From: an uncultured Acidimicrobiales bacterium
Lineage (GTDB): Bacteria > Actinomycetota > Acidimicrobiia > Acidimicrobiales > CADCSY01
DNA length: 37,790 bases
Assembly (NCBI GenBank): GCA_902805555.1
Contig: CADCSY010000131.1
Location: 1 to 37,790 of the forward strand
Direction: 5' to 3'
The translations under genes and the position numbers were made by a program. This document shows positions 16,147 to 25,354 of the stretch, one piece after another (position 1 is the first letter of the stretch; the number at the start of each line of letters is the position of its first letter). The notes under the pieces are model-generated. The model searched no databases. It had not been told where the DNA came from and saw nothing but the letters and a program-made list of their open reading frames with translations.

Positions 16147-16668
16147 GTGCCGCGCACCGACCGGGCGTCCCGGGTCATCGCCGCCTCGCACGAACGCGTC
16201 TACGCCGCCTTCACCGACCCCGACGCGCTCGTGGCGTGGCTGCCCCCATCCGGGATGACCGCCCGGCTCGAGCGGTTCGATCCGAGGCCCGGGGGCTCCT
16301 ACCGGCTCGTGCTGACGTACCTCGACCCGTCCGGTGCACCGGGCAAGTCCACCGCCGCAGCCGACGTCGTCGAGGCCCGGTTCGTCGACCTCGTCCCTGG
16401 CGTCCGAGTCGTGCAGGAGGTGGACTTCGAGTCCGACGACCCCTCCTTCGCCGGCACGATGACCATGACGTGGGAGACCACCGCCGTCGACGGAGGCACG
16501 AGGGTGGACTTCGTCGCCGAGGACGTCCCGGAGGGCATCTCTGCCGACGACCATGCAGCGGGACTCCAGTCGTCCCTGGCGAACCTCGCCGCCCACCTCG
16601 AGACGTCGGGCGCTTCCGAACGAAGATCGTCGCCTGCGGGACGTCGACGCCGCTCGCGCGCAGGATGA
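16147..16668 (+). CDS. SRPBCC (AHSA1/START-like) domain protein
   Basis: 173 aa from the GTG at 16147. The sequence runs SRVIAASHERVYAAFTDPDALVAWLPPSGMT, then FDPRPGGSYRLVLTY, VEARFVDLVPGVRVVQEVDF, GTMTMTWETT, GTRVDFVAEDVPEGISADDHAAGLQSSLANLAAHLE. This is the full AHSA1-like helix-grip fold with its C-terminal amphipathic helix, followed by a short basic tail. Such proteins bind hydrophobic ligands or act as HSP90 co-chaperone-like or unknown enzymes. The ligand is not predictable. The gene is divergent from the small methyltransferase gene. Confidence 0.88.
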   Translation: MPRTDRASRVIAASHERVYAAFTDPDALVAWLPPSGMTARLERFDPRPGGSYRLVLTYLDPSGAPGKSTAAADVVEARFVDLVPGVRVVQEVDFESDDPSFAGTMTMTWETTAVDGGTRVDFVAEDVPEGISADDHAAGLQSSLANLAAHLETSGASERRSSPAGRRRRSRAG

Positions 16669-16778
16669 TCCGCGTTCGCCGCGGCACGACCCCCGAGTCG
16701 ACCCCTGGCCACCCGGTCGGTCACCGGGGTGGGGACGGGCCACCGACTGGGCGCCGTCAGCCTGCCTGGCGACGGCGC
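16669..16778. terminator. Convergent region with two inverted repeats
   Basis: Between the convergent SRPBCC and DUF6226 genes lie CCCGGT-N5-ACCGGG (16712-16728) and GCGCCGTC-N12-GACGGCGC (16751-16778). The second overlaps the stop of the minus-strand gene. Neither has a T tract, so they are only candidate bidirectional terminators. Confidence 0.3.
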
Positions 16779-17245
16779 ACCCAGGGGCTCGGCCGACCTG
16801 CCCCGCCGCCTTCCGGCTCCCCGCGGGTGACGGCGAGCACGACCTCTCGCAGCAGCTGGATCGCTTCGTCCGCATCTTCGTCACAGGCATCACAGCCGCA
16901 CGTCGGGAAGGCGTGCATGCGCCCTCCGCCGAGGCGCACGTGCACACCGGGGAAGGCGCTCCACGAGATGGTGACCGAGGCGGCGGTCGGCGACTGCGGC
17001 GTGAGCCGGCTGGTGCGGAGGTGCTCGCCGTACACCGACGACAGCGCAGGGTCGACGTCGAGCCCGTCCGTGCGATCGACCTCGAAGTCACGCACGAGCT
17101 CGGCCAGCAGTCCGTCCGCCGCGACGTGGAGGGGCCGGAACCTTTCGGGGTCGGTGACCCTGCCGTACGCGTCGTCGGGCGGGCTGGAGGCGCCGCCCCA
17201 ACGTGGTCTTCCGGACGACGGCCCGGCCGAGACGTCGTCGGTCAT
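16757..17245 (-). CDS. DUF6226-like protein
   Basis: 162 aa. The ATG at 17245 lies 16 bp after the acyl-CoA dehydrogenase stop. The pattern DDAYGRVTDPERFRPLHVAADGLLAELVRDF near the start, the middle RLTPQSPTAASVTISWSAFPGVHVRLGG and the Cys cluster FPTCGCDACDEDADEAI near the end match what I recall of actinobacterial DUF6226 proteins. This recollection was not checked by a search. The CxCxxC cluster might bind a metal. The family has no known role. By position it is the last gene of an MFS-dehydrogenase-DUF6226 operon. Confidence 0.7.
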   Translation of the reverse strand: MTDDVSAGPSSGRPRWGGASSPPDDAYGRVTDPERFRPLHVAADGLLAELVRDFEVDRTDGLDVDPALSSVYGEHLRTSRLTPQSPTAASVTISWSAFPGVHVRLGGGRMHAFPTCGCDACDEDADEAIQLLREVVLAVTRGEPEGGGAGRPSPWVRRRQAG

Positions 17246-17261
17246 CGGCTCGGGGCCACGG

Positions 17262-18455
17262 TCATGCCAGCAGGCGCTTGGAGATGACGACGCGCTGGAT
17301 CTGGTTGGTGCCCTCGTAGATCTGGGTGATCTTGGCGTCGCGCATCATGCGCTCGACGGGGAAGTCCCTCGTGTAGCCGTTGCCCCCGAGGAGCTGCACG
17401 GCGTCGGTGGTCACCTGCATCGCCACGTCGGCTGCGAAGCACTTCGCCATGGCGCCGACCTTCGTGAGGTCGCCGTGGGGGTCGCCGGCGTCGATCGTGG
17501 CGCACGCCCGGTGCACGAGCCCACGGGCGGCCTCGATCCGCATGGCCATGTCGGCCACCATGAACTGCAGGCCCTGGAACTCGGCGATGGGCCGGCCGAA
17601 CTGCCGGCGCTCCTTCATGTAGCAGAGCGCGGCGTCGAGTGCGCCCTGGGCGATGCCCACCGCCTGCGCCCCGATCGTGGGGCGGCTGCGGTCGAGGGTG
17701 CTCATGGCGATGCGGAAGCCGTCCCCCTCCTCCCCGATCCGGTTGCCGACCGGCACCCGCACGTCCTCCAGGACGATCTCGCCGGTGGGGCTCCCCCGCA
17801 CGCCCATCTTGTCCTCGAGCTTCGCCACCTGGACCCCCCAGGCGGCCTCGACGACGAACGCCGAGACCCCCCTGCTCCCGGCATCCGGATCGGTCTTGGC
17901 GAAGACGGTGTAGAGGTCGCTGATGCCGGCGTTGGTGATCCAGTGCTTCGATCCGTTGAGCACGTAGTGGTCGCCGTCGCGGACGGCCCGGGTCCGCATC
18001 GAAGCGACATCGGAGCCGGCATCGGCCTCGCTCAGGCAGTAGCTGGCCTGGCGCGCACCGGAGGCCACACCGGGCAGGTACCGGGCCTGCAGCGCGCCGC
18101 TCCCCCACTGCATCACCGGGATCATCCCGAGCTTCGAGATGAGCAGCGACAGCGCGGTCGAGGCGCAGGCCCGGGCCAGCTCCTCGACCATGATCGCCTG
18201 CGTCACGTGGTCGGCACCCGAACCGCCGTGGTCGACGGGGAGGCCGAGGGCGGGCAGCTCCATCGCCACGCAGTCCTCGAAGCTCGCCCACGGGAACGTC
18301 GCCTCACGGTCCACCTCGGCCGCTCGGGGGGCGATCTTGTCGTCGCAGAGCTGGCGGAGCGCGACCTGGAAGTCGCGTTGGTCGTCGGTCAGGAGCAGGG
18401 GTTGCACCGGCTCAGTCTTGCCGTGCGGGGCGCAGGCGACCGGCTCAGGCGCCAT
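17262..18455 (-). CDS. Acyl-CoA dehydrogenase
   Basis: 397 aa from the ATG at 18455, which overlaps the end of the MFS gene by 11 bp. The usual three-part fold is complete. It has an N-terminal helical domain, a middle beta domain with [11 protein letters not shown] and [10 protein letters not shown] (FAD binding), and a C-terminal helical domain with [21 protein letters not shown] and [22 protein letters not shown]. The catalytic base is the Glu of [10 protein letters not shown] near residue 377, in the position of short/medium-chain enzymes. It oxidises an acyl-CoA at C2-C3 and passes electrons to ETF. The chain length is not determined. Close to butyryl-CoA or branched-chain acyl-CoA dehydrogenases in motif set. 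Confidence 0.93.
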   Translation of the reverse strand: MAPEPVACAPHGKTEPVQPLLLTDDQRDFQVALRQLCDDKIAPRAAEVDREATFPWASFEDCVAMELPALGLPVDHGGSGADHVTQAIMVEELARACASTALSLLISKLGMIPVMQWGSGALQARYLPGVASGARQASYCLSEADAGSDVASMRTRAVRDGDHYVLNGSKHWITNAGISDLYTVFAKTDPDAGSRGVSAFVVEAAWGVQVAKLEDKMGVRGSPTGEIVLEDVRVPVGNRIGEEGDGFRIAMSTLDRSRPTIGAQAVGIAQGALDAALCYMKERRQFGRPIAEFQGLQFMVADMAMRIEAARGLVHRACATIDAGDPHGDLTKVGAMAKCFAADVAMQVTTDAVQLLGGNGYTRDFPVERMMRDAKITQIYEGTNQIQRVVISKRLLA

Positions 18456-19797
18456 CCGCCCCGACGTCGTCGTCGTGGGGGTCGTCGAGGGTGGCCAGGA
18501 GGTCGCCCCGGGTCCAGAACCAGAAGCCGGCGCCGAGGAGGAGCAGCCCTGCGCCGGCCACCGTCGGACGCGGACCGACCCGGTCGCTGACCACGCCCTG
18601 CAGCAGCGCGCCGATCGGGTACGCCCCCGTGAAGGCCATGATCCGGAGCGCCATCACCCTGCCCCGCATGTGGTCGGCCACGATCACCTGGACCGACGTG
18701 TTCGTGGACGAGATCACCACGAGGAACCCGCCACCGACAACGGTGAGCGCCAGCAGGCCGACGACGTAGCTGGGCGCCAGGGCGAACACCACCACGGCCC
18801 CGCCGTAGACGAGCAGCGACCACCGGGTGAGGGTGGCCCGGCTGAAGAGGTTGTCCCAGCCGCTCACGAGCGGGGCGAAGAGCACGGCGCCCACCCCGAG
18901 CGACACGTTGAGGAGGCTGAGCCCGAGCGGGCCGACCGAGAACTCCTCCGCCGCGAAGACGACGGTGAACTGGAACACCGGGTTGCCGAGCGCAGCCACG
19001 AGCACCGCGATGACGATGCCGATGAGGATGCCGGGCTGGTCCCGGGTGTAGCGGATGGCCCGGCGGAACTGGCGGAGGAACCCGCCGCTGAGCTCGGTGG
19101 CCCTGGCCGCCTGGCGGTTGCGGACGAGCGCCAGCGCCACGAGCACGAAGGCGAACGACACCGCGTTCAGGAAGAAGGCCCACCCGGGTCCGAGGGTGGC
19201 GAGGAGGATGCCGGCGATGCCGGGGCCGATGGCGCGCGCCGCGTTGAACTGCAGCGAGTTGAGCGTGACGGCCGACAGCAGGTCCTCGCGCGGGACGAGG
19301 TCGTTGACGAACGACTGCCAGCTCGGGATGTTGATGCCGGCGAACAGGCCGCTCACGGTCACGAGGGCCAGGATCGCCACCGGGCTGCGCACCCCGCCGA
19401 CCCACGCCCCCCAGAGCGCGAAGGCGGCCAGCGCCATGAGCGACTGGGTGACGAAGAGGACCTTGCGCCGGTCGAAGCGGTCGGCGATCGAGCCGGCGAT
19501 CGGGCCGAGGAGCATGACCGGGATGAACTGGGTGAACGTCGCCAGGCCCACCCAGAAGGCGCGCTCGGTGAGCTCGTACAAGACGTACGGCACCGCCAGG
19601 TTCTGGACCCACGAACCAGTGTTGGAGGCGAGCGCGCCCGTCCAGAAGATGGCGAAGTCCCGGTTCCTGAACGCCCGCACGGCGTGGCGCAGCCCCTGGG
19701 GCGGGATGGCGCCCGGCCCCTCACCGGCCGGGCCCCCCGTTGCCGCCGCACCCCCGGTGCTCTCGCCGGACGGCGCCTTGGGGTCGGGTGGGGCCAT
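18445..19797 (-). CDS. MFS transporter (EntS-like)
   Basis: 450 aa from the ATG at 19797. After a hydrophilic N-terminus of about 40 residues come 10-12 membrane helices, starting [34 protein letters not shown]. The loop 2-3 motif is [14 protein letters not shown], and motif C-like sequence [23 protein letters not shown] lies in helix 5. The pattern [23 protein letters not shown] is typical of the MFS_3/EntS enterobactin-exporter-like group, which mostly consists of drug or metabolite exporters. Its 3' end overlaps the acyl-CoA dehydrogenase gene, so the two are translated together. A shared role, for example export of a lipid-derived product, is only inference. Confidence 0.9.
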   Translation of the reverse strand: MAPPDPKAPSGESTGGAAATGGPAGEGPGAIPPQGLRHAVRAFRNRDFAIFWTGALASNTGSWVQNLAVPYVLYELTERAFWVGLATFTQFIPVMLLGPIAGSIADRFDRRKVLFVTQSLMALAAFALWGAWVGGVRSPVAILALVTVSGLFAGINIPSWQSFVNDLVPREDLLSAVTLNSLQFNAARAIGPGIAGILLATLGPGWAFFLNAVSFAFVLVALALVRNRQAARATELSGGFLRQFRRAIRYTRDQPGILIGIVIAVLVAALGNPVFQFTVVFAAEEFSVGPLGLSLLNVSLGVGAVLFAPLVSGWDNLFSRATLTRWSLLVYGGAVVVFALAPSYVVGLLALTVVGGGFLVVISSTNTSVQVIVADHMRGRVMALRIMAFTGAYPIGALLQGVVSDRVGPRPTVAGAGLLLLGAGFWFWTRGDLLATLDDPHDDDVGADGA

Positions 19798-19900
19798 GCG
19801 CTCACCATCGGTCGGCGGTCCGCTCGGCGCGGCCGGGGTCGGCGGCCAACCTACCGAGCCGGGCCTCCTGCCACTCCGGGCGGAGGACGTGCCCTCGGGC

Positions 19901-20752
19901 TCAGGTGGCGCCCAGGTGCTCCAGGAGCAGCTCGTTGGTGCGAGCCGGGACCTCCTCGGAGATCCAGTGGCTGACCCCTTCCAGCACCTCGAACCGGTAG
20001 GGGCCATCGACGTGCCGCGCCGTCGCCTCGGCGCCCATGCGACCGAGGGCGGTGTCCTCGGTGCTCCAGACGAACATCGTCGGCGTCGTGATCGGCCCGA
20101 GCTCCTGCACGAGCCCCAGGTCGGCGGCCCGGTACCAGTTCAGGGCGGCTTGCATGGCCCCCGGTTCTGACAGGACGTCGATGTAGGGCTCGACCTGGGC
20201 CGGGTCCAGGGGAGCGAAGACGGACCGGAGCAGGGCGGCGCGCTCGGAGAGGAAGGCGTCGGCGGCCTCGTCCGACCTGAGCACCTCGAAGTACGCAGAA
20301 CGAGTCGCCTGGTCGCCACCGGGATCGGCGAGGGCGGCCGCGAAGGCGTGTGGGTGCGGCACGGACAGGGCGGTGAGCGTCCGCAGCCGGTGCGGGTGCC
20401 GTCCCGCCACCTGCCAGGCGACGGCGGCGCCCCAGTCGTGGCCGACGAGGTGGAACGTGAAGGCCCCGAGCTCGTCGGCGATGGCGAGCACGTCGTTGAC
20501 GAGGGCGGTTGTGGCGTACCTGCCGACCTCCACCGGGCGGGCCCCGGGTGAGTACCCACGCTGGTCGGGGGCGACGGCCCGGTACCCGGCCTCGCCGAGC
20601 GCCAGCAGCTGGTGGCGCCAGGCCCACGAGCTCTGCGGGAACCCGTGGAGCAGGATCACCATCTCGCCGGAGGCCGGCCCGCACGCCCGGGCGGTGAAGG
20701 TGTCCTCCCCCACCGGGATCTCGATGAGCTCGATCGTCGCCTCGCCACCCAT
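19901..20752 (-). CDS. Epoxide-hydrolase-like alpha/beta hydrolase
   Basis: 283 aa from the ATG at 20752. HGFPQSS (residues 36-42) supplies the HGxP oxyanion motif, and the nucleophile is D106 in GHDWGAAVAW instead of the Ser of esterases. The catalytic His is in VSHWISEE near the C-terminus, and FVWSTEDTALG gives the acid. An Asp nucleophile with HGFP is the mark of epoxide hydrolases and fluoroacetate or haloalkane dehalogenases; the lid is of the epoxide hydrolase type. The start was chosen at 20752, where TAGCGT ends 8 nt upstream, consistent with leaderless expression. The substrate is unknown. Confidence 0.85.
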   Translation of the reverse strand: MGGEATIELIEIPVGEDTFTARACGPASGEMVILLHGFPQSSWAWRHQLLALGEAGYRAVAPDQRGYSPGARPVEVGRYATTALVNDVLAIADELGAFTFHLVGHDWGAAVAWQVAGRHPHRLRTLTALSVPHPHAFAAALADPGGDQATRSAYFEVLRSDEAADAFLSERAALLRSVFAPLDPAQVEPYIDVLSEPGAMQAALNWYRAADLGLVQELGPITTPTMFVWSTEDTALGRMGAEATARHVDGPYRFEVLEGVSHWISEEVPARTNELLLEHLGAT

Positions 20753-20939
20753 GGCCCGGGACGCTACCGAGCCCGAACCCGGCCTCGTCCCAGGTGGACC
20801 GACCACCGACGGCTGCCGCAGCGTCCACGACGTGGACCGGCTCCCGGGCCCCGACCGACCGGCTGCCGTGGGACGTCAGGTGCGCAGGTGCGACGGGCCG
20901 TCCGTGCGGCCGCTCGCCGGACGTGCGGGGGGCTCCGGG

Positions 20940-21449
20940 TCAGCGGCCGAGCAGGCTCCTCCAGTCGGTCGGGAAGCGCCTGGCGACCTCGCCGTGGGGG
21001 AGGCGGAGGGTGGCCTCGGGCACCATGTCGACGATGGCCCGCTGGTCCTCGTAGTGGTGGGAGGCGGCCTGGAACAGGGGCGTGCGGAGGGCGACGAGGT
21101 CGGGCGGGGCGTCGCCGAGGAAGCCCCAGATCGTGAAGGCGACGGTGAGGTCGTGGATGACCGGCGCCCGTCCGAACAGCGACGCACGCCGGAGGGCGAC
21201 CCCCGTGCAGCCTGTGATGACATCGTGCTCGACCTCGCCGGTGGCCAGCACGAGGCGCCCCGCGAACCGCTCCGCCAACCTGAGCGCGTAGCCCTGGTCG
21301 GGACCTGGGTTGCCGAAGCCGGGACCGGTCGGCTGCGAAGGACCGAGCGCGCCGGGCCGGTCGTTGTCGAACGGGCGGGCGGGCGGGAGGCCGAGGCCGG
21401 TGCGGGGCCTGGCGGAGAGGTCGCTCGGGACGTGCTCGGGTGCTGCCAT
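20940..21449 (-). CDS. Unknown protein at the end of the leuB-ilvE-cimA operon
   Basis: 169 aa. The ATG at 21449 lies 12 bp after the cimA stop, with AGGAG 8 nt upstream, so it is very likely the fourth gene of the operon. The N-terminus is Pro/Gly-rich (GPGFGNPGPDQGYALRLAERF). The rest is helical (VEHDVITGCTGVALRRASLFGRAPVIHDLTVAFTIWGFLG, HHYEDQRAIVDMVPEATLRLP). There is no signal peptide and no obvious catalytic motif; His and Cys occur singly. I do not recognise the family. Its place suggests a link with branched-chain amino acid metabolism, but this is only positional. Confidence 0.75.
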   Translation of the reverse strand: MAAPEHVPSDLSARPRTGLGLPPARPFDNDRPGALGPSQPTGPGFGNPGPDQGYALRLAERFAGRLVLATGEVEHDVITGCTGVALRRASLFGRAPVIHDLTVAFTIWGFLGDAPPDLVALRTPLFQAASHHYEDQRAIVDMVPEATLRLPHGEVARRFPTDWRSLLGR

Positions 21450-21461
21450 CGCGCTGGCTCC

Positions 21462-23156
21462 TCAGCTGCTCGGCGGATCACCCGGATGGGGCGCCGTCGG
21501 GGTGGTCGCACCATTGTCGTTCGCGTGGAGGAGCCCGAAGACGAGGGAGTCGCTGAGCGCCTGCCACGACGCGTCGATGATGTTCTCGGACACCCCGATC
21601 GTCGACCACGTCCGCTCCCCGTCTGTGCTGTCGAGCAGCACCCGGGTGACGGCCGCGGTCCCGTGGCCGGTGTCGAGCACCCGGACCTTGTAGTCGGTGA
21701 GGTGCACCTGGGCCAGGGCCGGGAAGCGGGAGCCGATGGCGTCGCGCAGCGCGGCGTCGAGGGCGTTGACCGGCCCGTTGCCCTCGGCGGTGCGGATGAT
21801 GCGCTCGCCGTCCACGTGGAGCTTCACGGTGGCCTCGGTGACCGTGGCGCCGTCGGACCGCTGCTCGACGGAGACCCGGAACGACTCGAGCGCGAAGAAG
21901 GGCTGCTCCCAGCCACCCGCACCCCGCATGAGCAGCTCCAGCGAACCGTCCGCCACCTCGAAGTGGAAGCCCTCGTGCTCCAGGTGCTTCAAGCGCTCGA
22001 GCACGTCGGACAGCGCCGGGCCGTCGATCTCGAGCCCGAGCTCGGCTGCCTTGAGCTGCAGGGTGGAGCGACCCGAGAGCTCGCTCACGACGAAGCGGGT
22101 GCCGTTGCCCACCGAGTCAGGCGACAGGTGCTCGTAGGCGTCCGGCGCGCGGGCGATGGCGCTCGTGTGGAGCCCGGCCTTGTGGGCGAAGGAGGAGTGC
22201 CCGACGTAGGGCTGCTTCGGGTCGGGGGCGAGGTTCACCAGCTCGGCGATGTGGTGGGCCACCGGCGTGAGCCGCTCGAGCCGCTCGGCGGGGATCGTCC
22301 GCACGCCCATCTTCAGCGCCAGGTTGGGGATCGCGGCGCACAGGTCGGCGTTGCCGGTCCGCTCGCCGTAGCCGTTCACGCAGCCCTGGACCTGCGTGGC
22401 CCCGAGGCGGACCGCCGCGAGGGCGTTGGCCACGCCGCAGCCGCTGTCGTTGTGGAAGTGGACCCCGATCTCGGCGTGGGTGGCGGGGACGACCTCCCGC
22501 AGCACCCGCTCGACCTCGTCCGGCAGCGTGCCGCCGTTGGTGTCGCAGAGGACGAGGGTCTCGGCTCCAGCCTCCTCCGCCGCCCTGATGACCCGGAGGG
22601 AGAAGTCGGGGTTGCGGCGGTACCCGTCGAAGAAGTGCTCGGCGTCGAAGAAGACGCGCAGGCCGTGGTCGACGAGGTGGGCGACCGACTCGCCCGCCAT
22701 CCTCACGGCCTCGTCGAGGTCGGTGCGCAGCGCCTCGGTCACGTGGTAGTCCCACGCCTTGGCCACGATGCAGACCGCCTCGGTGCCGGCCTGGAGCAGG
22801 TGCCGCAGCGTCTCGTCCCGGGTGACGTCGCCTCCCGGGCGGCGGGTGGATCCGAACGCGACGAGGGTCGCCGTCCCCAGCCGGAGCTCGGTGGGGGCGA
22901 GGCGGAAGAAGGCCTCGTCCTTCGGGTTCGCCCCGGGCCACCCACCCTCGATGTAGGCGACGCCGAGGTGGTCGAGCTGCTCGGCGACCCGCAGCTTGTC
23001 GTCGACGGTGAGCGACAGGCCCTCCTGCTGGCTGCCGTCGCGCAAGGTCGTGTCGTAGATGTCGACTGCGTCCGGCAGCTCGGGTACCCGGGGGAGGTCG
23101 TGGCCGTGGCCGCCAGGTCCGTGGCGGTGGCCGCGCACCCCCCCGCTCCTAGACAT
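21462..23156 (-). CDS. cimA: (R)-citramalate synthase
   Basis: 564 aa. The ATG at 23156 overlaps the ilvE stop by 8 bp. The DRE-TIM barrel starts YDTTLRDGSQQEGLSL and shows IEGGWPGANPKDEAFF, LCDTNGGTLPDEVE, VHFHNDSGCGVANALAA and GCVNGYGERTGNADL (metal and pyruvate ligands). The C-terminal LeuA-dimer regulatory domain (about 400-530) contains NALDAALRDAIG and VRVLDTGHGTAAVTRVLLDS. The opening and the GGWPGANPKD motif fit citramalate synthase rather than 2-isopropylmalate synthase. The enzyme joins pyruvate and acetyl-CoA, giving 2-oxobutyrate through LeuCD and LeuB, which is threonine-independent isoleucine synthesis. The C-terminal domain suggests isoleucine feedback. Genes for 2-oxobutyrate production from threonine are not in this window. 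Confidence 0.92.
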   Translation of the reverse strand: MSRSGGVRGHRHGPGGHGHDLPRVPELPDAVDIYDTTLRDGSQQEGLSLTVDDKLRVAEQLDHLGVAYIEGGWPGANPKDEAFFRLAPTELRLGTATLVAFGSTRRPGGDVTRDETLRHLLQAGTEAVCIVAKAWDYHVTEALRTDLDEAVRMAGESVAHLVDHGLRVFFDAEHFFDGYRRNPDFSLRVIRAAEEAGAETLVLCDTNGGTLPDEVERVLREVVPATHAEIGVHFHNDSGCGVANALAAVRLGATQVQGCVNGYGERTGNADLCAAIPNLALKMGVRTIPAERLERLTPVAHHIAELVNLAPDPKQPYVGHSSFAHKAGLHTSAIARAPDAYEHLSPDSVGNGTRFVVSELSGRSTLQLKAAELGLEIDGPALSDVLERLKHLEHEGFHFEVADGSLELLMRGAGGWEQPFFALESFRVSVEQRSDGATVTEATVKLHVDGERIIRTAEGNGPVNALDAALRDAIGSRFPALAQVHLTDYKVRVLDTGHGTAAVTRVLLDSTDGERTWSTIGVSENIIDASWQALSDSLVFGLLHANDNGATTPTAPHPGDPPSS

Positions 23157-24063
23157 GCTCGTTCCAGTCCTTGTACTGGTCGACCTCGCCCCGCACCGCC
23201 TGGAAGAACACCTCCTGCACCGCCCTCGTGATCGGGCCGGGCTCGCCGAGCTCGCGGTCGTCGACCGAGCGGACGGGGACCACCTCGGCGGCGGTGCCCG
23301 AGAGGAACGCCTCGTCGGCGGTGTAGAGGTCGCTGCGGAGCAGGTTGCCCTCGCGGTACTCGAAGCCGAGGTCCCGGGCGATGGTGGCCACCGAGTCCTG
23401 GGTGATCCCCTCGAGCGCGCCGGCGCTCACCGGGGGCGTGATGATCACGCCGTCGCGCACGACGAAGATGTTCTCGCCGGTGCACTCGCTGACGTAGCCC
23501 TGCGGCGACAGCATGATGGCCTCGTCGTAGCCGGCCTTGAGCGCCTGGACCTTGGCCATCGACGAGTTGATGTACATGCCGGTCCCCTTCGCCGCCGGCG
23601 GCATGGCGTTGGGGCTGTGGCGCTCCCACGACGAGATCATCATGCGCACGCCGTTGGCGACGCCCTCGTCCCCGAGGTAGCTGCCCCACGGCCAGCAGGC
23701 GATCGAGACGTTCACCGGTGCAGGGAGGGGGTTGAGCCCCATCTCCCCGTAGCCGAGGTAGACGATCGGACGGATGTAGCAGCTGGCGAGGCCGTTGACC
23801 CGCACGGTCTCCTTCGTGGCCTCGACGATCGTCGGGAGGTCGAAGGGGATGTCCAGCAGGAAGATCTTGGCCGAGCGGTACAGGCGCTCGATGTGGTCGG
23901 TGAGGCGGAACACGGCGGGGCCCGAGCTCGTCTCGTAGGCCCGGATGCCCTCGAAGACGCCGAGCCCGTAGTGGAGCGAGTGGGTGAGCACGTGCACCTT
24001 GGCGTCGGCCCAGGCCACGAGCTCCCCGTCCATCCAGATCTTCTCGCTCTCGGTCAACGGCAT
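23149..24063 (-). CDS. ilvE: Branched-chain amino acid aminotransferase
   Basis: 304 aa from the ATG at 24063 with GGAG about 8 nt upstream. It is a class IV PLP fold of normal length for the short IlvE type (E. coli enzyme about 309 aa). Marks are HSLHYGLGVFEGIRAY near the start, the PLP lysine in PAAKGTGMYINSSMAKVQA, and the phosphate-binding end ECTGENIFVVRDG ... FLSGTAAEVVPV. It makes leucine, isoleucine and valine from the 2-keto acids with glutamate. It lies between leuB (68-bp gap) and cimA (8-bp overlap), so the operon combines an isoleucine entry enzyme, the shared dehydrogenase and the final transaminase. Confidence 0.95.
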   Translation of the reverse strand: MPLTESEKIWMDGELVAWADAKVHVLTHSLHYGLGVFEGIRAYETSSGPAVFRLTDHIERLYRSAKIFLLDIPFDLPTIVEATKETVRVNGLASCYIRPIVYLGYGEMGLNPLPAPVNVSIACWPWGSYLGDEGVANGVRMMISSWERHSPNAMPPAAKGTGMYINSSMAKVQALKAGYDEAIMLSPQGYVSECTGENIFVVRDGVIITPPVSAGALEGITQDSVATIARDLGFEYREGNLLRSDLYTADEAFLSGTAAEVVPVRSVDDRELGEPGPITRAVQEVFFQAVRGEVDQYKDWNEHV

Positions 24064-24131
24064 GGCTGGGCTCCTTCGGCTGCTGGTGCGGAGGTCGGTT
24101 GGGCTGGGTCGGTGCGGGAGGTGGTGGACGC

Positions 24132-25112
24132 TCAGACTCTGGCGGCGATGGCGTCGCCGATGGCGGTGGTGGTGCCGGTGAGGGCGCCGGGCTCACCGAT
24201 CGCCTTGCGGATGCGCTCGGCGGCGTCGGCCTCCCCGAGGTGCTCGAGCATGAGGACGGCGCTGAGGACGGCGGCCACCGGGTTGGCCCTCCCCGTCCCC
24301 ACGATGTCGGGGGCGGAGCCGTGCACGGGCTCGAACAGCGACGGGCCCGTCCGGGCCGGGTTGAGGTTGGCCGAGGCGGCCACCCCGATCCCGCCGGTGA
24401 CGGCTCCGGCCAGGTCGGTGAGGATGTCGCCGAAGAGGTTGTCGGTGACGACGACGTCGTAGCGCCCGATGTCCTGCACGAGGTGGATGCAGGTGGCGTC
24501 GACGTGGTTGTAGGCGAGCTCGACGGTGGGGTGCTCGGGGGCGACCTCGTCCACGGTGCGCTGCCAGAGGTCGCCGGCGAAGGTGAGCACGTTCGTCTTG
24601 TGGACGAGGGTCAGGTGCCTGCGGGGCCGCGAGGCGGCGAGCTCGAAGGCGAAGCGGACGCAGCGCTCGACGCCCATGCGGGTGTTGACCGAGCCCTGGG
24701 TGGCCACCTCGTGCGGCGTGCCCCGGCGCAGGAACCCGCCCTCCCCGGCGTAGGTGCCCTCGGTGTTCTCGCGGACCACGAGCAGGTCGGCTCCCGTGTC
24801 GGGGAAGGTGAAGGGGCGCAGGTTCACGTAGAGGTCGAGCTCGAAGCGGGTGCGCAGCAGCAGGCCCCGCTCGAGCACGCCGGGCGGCACCTCGGGGGTC
24901 CCGATGGCGCCGAGGAGGATGGCGTCGAGGCCACGCAGCTCGTCGAGCACGGCGTCGGGCAGCACCTCCCCCGTGGCCAGGTACCGGCGGCCGCCGAGGT
25001 CGTAGTCGACCGTGTCGAGCTGCACCCCGGCGGCAGCCACCACCTTGAGGGCCTCGGCCAGCACCTCGGGTCCGATGCCGTCCCCGCCGATGATCCCGAT
25101 CTTGTGACCCAT
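24132..25112 (-). CDS. leuB: 3-isopropylmalate dehydrogenase (also beta-methylmalate dehydrogenase in the citramalate route)
   Basis: 326 aa from the ATG at 25112 with GGAG 7 nt upstream. [13 protein letters not shown] opens the NAD site. [18 protein letters not shown] and [12 protein letters not shown] contact the substrate. The metal-binding aspartates sit in [13 protein letters not shown], and [20 protein letters not shown] closes the cofactor site. It is somewhat shorter than the usual 340-360 aa. It oxidatively decarboxylates 3-isopropylmalate in the leucine pathway, and with cimA in the same operon probably also 3-methylmalate. The gene is first in the operon and is preceded by a leader-peptide attenuator at about 25247-25348. 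Confidence 0.93.
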   Translation of the reverse strand: MGHKIGIIGGDGIGPEVLAEALKVVAAAGVQLDTVDYDLGGRRYLATGEVLPDAVLDELRGLDAILLGAIGTPEVPPGVLERGLLLRTRFELDLYVNLRPFTFPDTGADLLVVRENTEGTYAGEGGFLRRGTPHEVATQGSVNTRMGVERCVRFAFELAASRPRRHLTLVHKTNVLTFAGDLWQRTVDEVAPEHPTVELAYNHVDATCIHLVQDIGRYDVVVTDNLFGDILTDLAGAVTGGIGVAASANLNPARTGPSLFEPVHGSAPDIVGTGRANPVAAVLSAVLMLEHLGEADAAERIRKAIGEPGALTGTTTAIGDAIAARV

Positions 25113-25246
25113 CGCCCTCTCCTTCACCGTCGTGCCCGTCCCCGCCGCACCCGCTGCCGTGCCTCGTCCCGCCCCGCCGGTCCGCTGGAGCACACCTGCC
25201 AGGTCGGGTGGCGATCCGAGGGCCGCCCCGGCCTGCGAGCGCCCCT

Positions 25247-25280
25247 GAGAAAGCAAAGACCGCCCACCGAGGTGGACGGT
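25247..25280 (-). terminator. Attenuator terminator upstream of leuB
   Basis: On the minus strand the arms ACCGTCCACC and GGTGGGCGGT (10 bp, one G-T pair, 2-base loop; 25259-25280) are followed by CTTTGCTTTCTC (25258-25247), a T-rich tail striking in this DNA. It lies 135 bp before the leuB ATG and after a leader ORF, so it should stop transcription before the operon unless read through. Confidence 0.75.
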
Positions 25281-25287
25281 CGGGAAA

Positions 25288-25313
25288 GCGCACGCCGGAG
25301 CTGCGGCGTGCGC
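25288..25313 (-). promoter_or_regulatory. Perfect leader hairpin of leuB attenuator
   Basis: GCGCACGCC-N8-GGCGTGCGC is a perfect 9-bp stem. It begins on the last base of the leader ORF's stop codon and ends 7 nt before the terminator hairpin. By position it is a pause hairpin or one part of the attenuation switch. I could not identify a clear alternative antiterminator pairing. Confidence 0.7.
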
Positions 25314-25348
25314 TACGTGATGATCGCTACGGAGGAAAGGCGCGGCAC
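25313..25348 (-). CDS. Leader peptide of leuB-ilvE-cimA operon
   Basis: An 11-codon ORF, GTG to TAG, reads [11 protein letters not shown]. It contains Leu (CTT), Val (GTA) and two Ile codons. CTT and GTA are rare in this GC-rich DNA, which would make translation sensitive to charged tRNA. The predicted transcription start (7 nt after the -10) coincides with the GTG, so the leader would be translated without a ribosome binding site. It is followed by a hairpin and a T-tailed terminator. The ORF is short enough to arise by chance; its position and content are the evidence. Confidence 0.7.
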   Translation of the reverse strand: MPRLSSVAIIT

Positions 25349-25354
25349 CTGCCA

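Noticed and set aside
20373-23231. 952-codon plus-strand ORF opposite cimA
   Set aside because: cimA on the other strand is intact with all motifs. The long frame is a by-product of high GC and codon bias.
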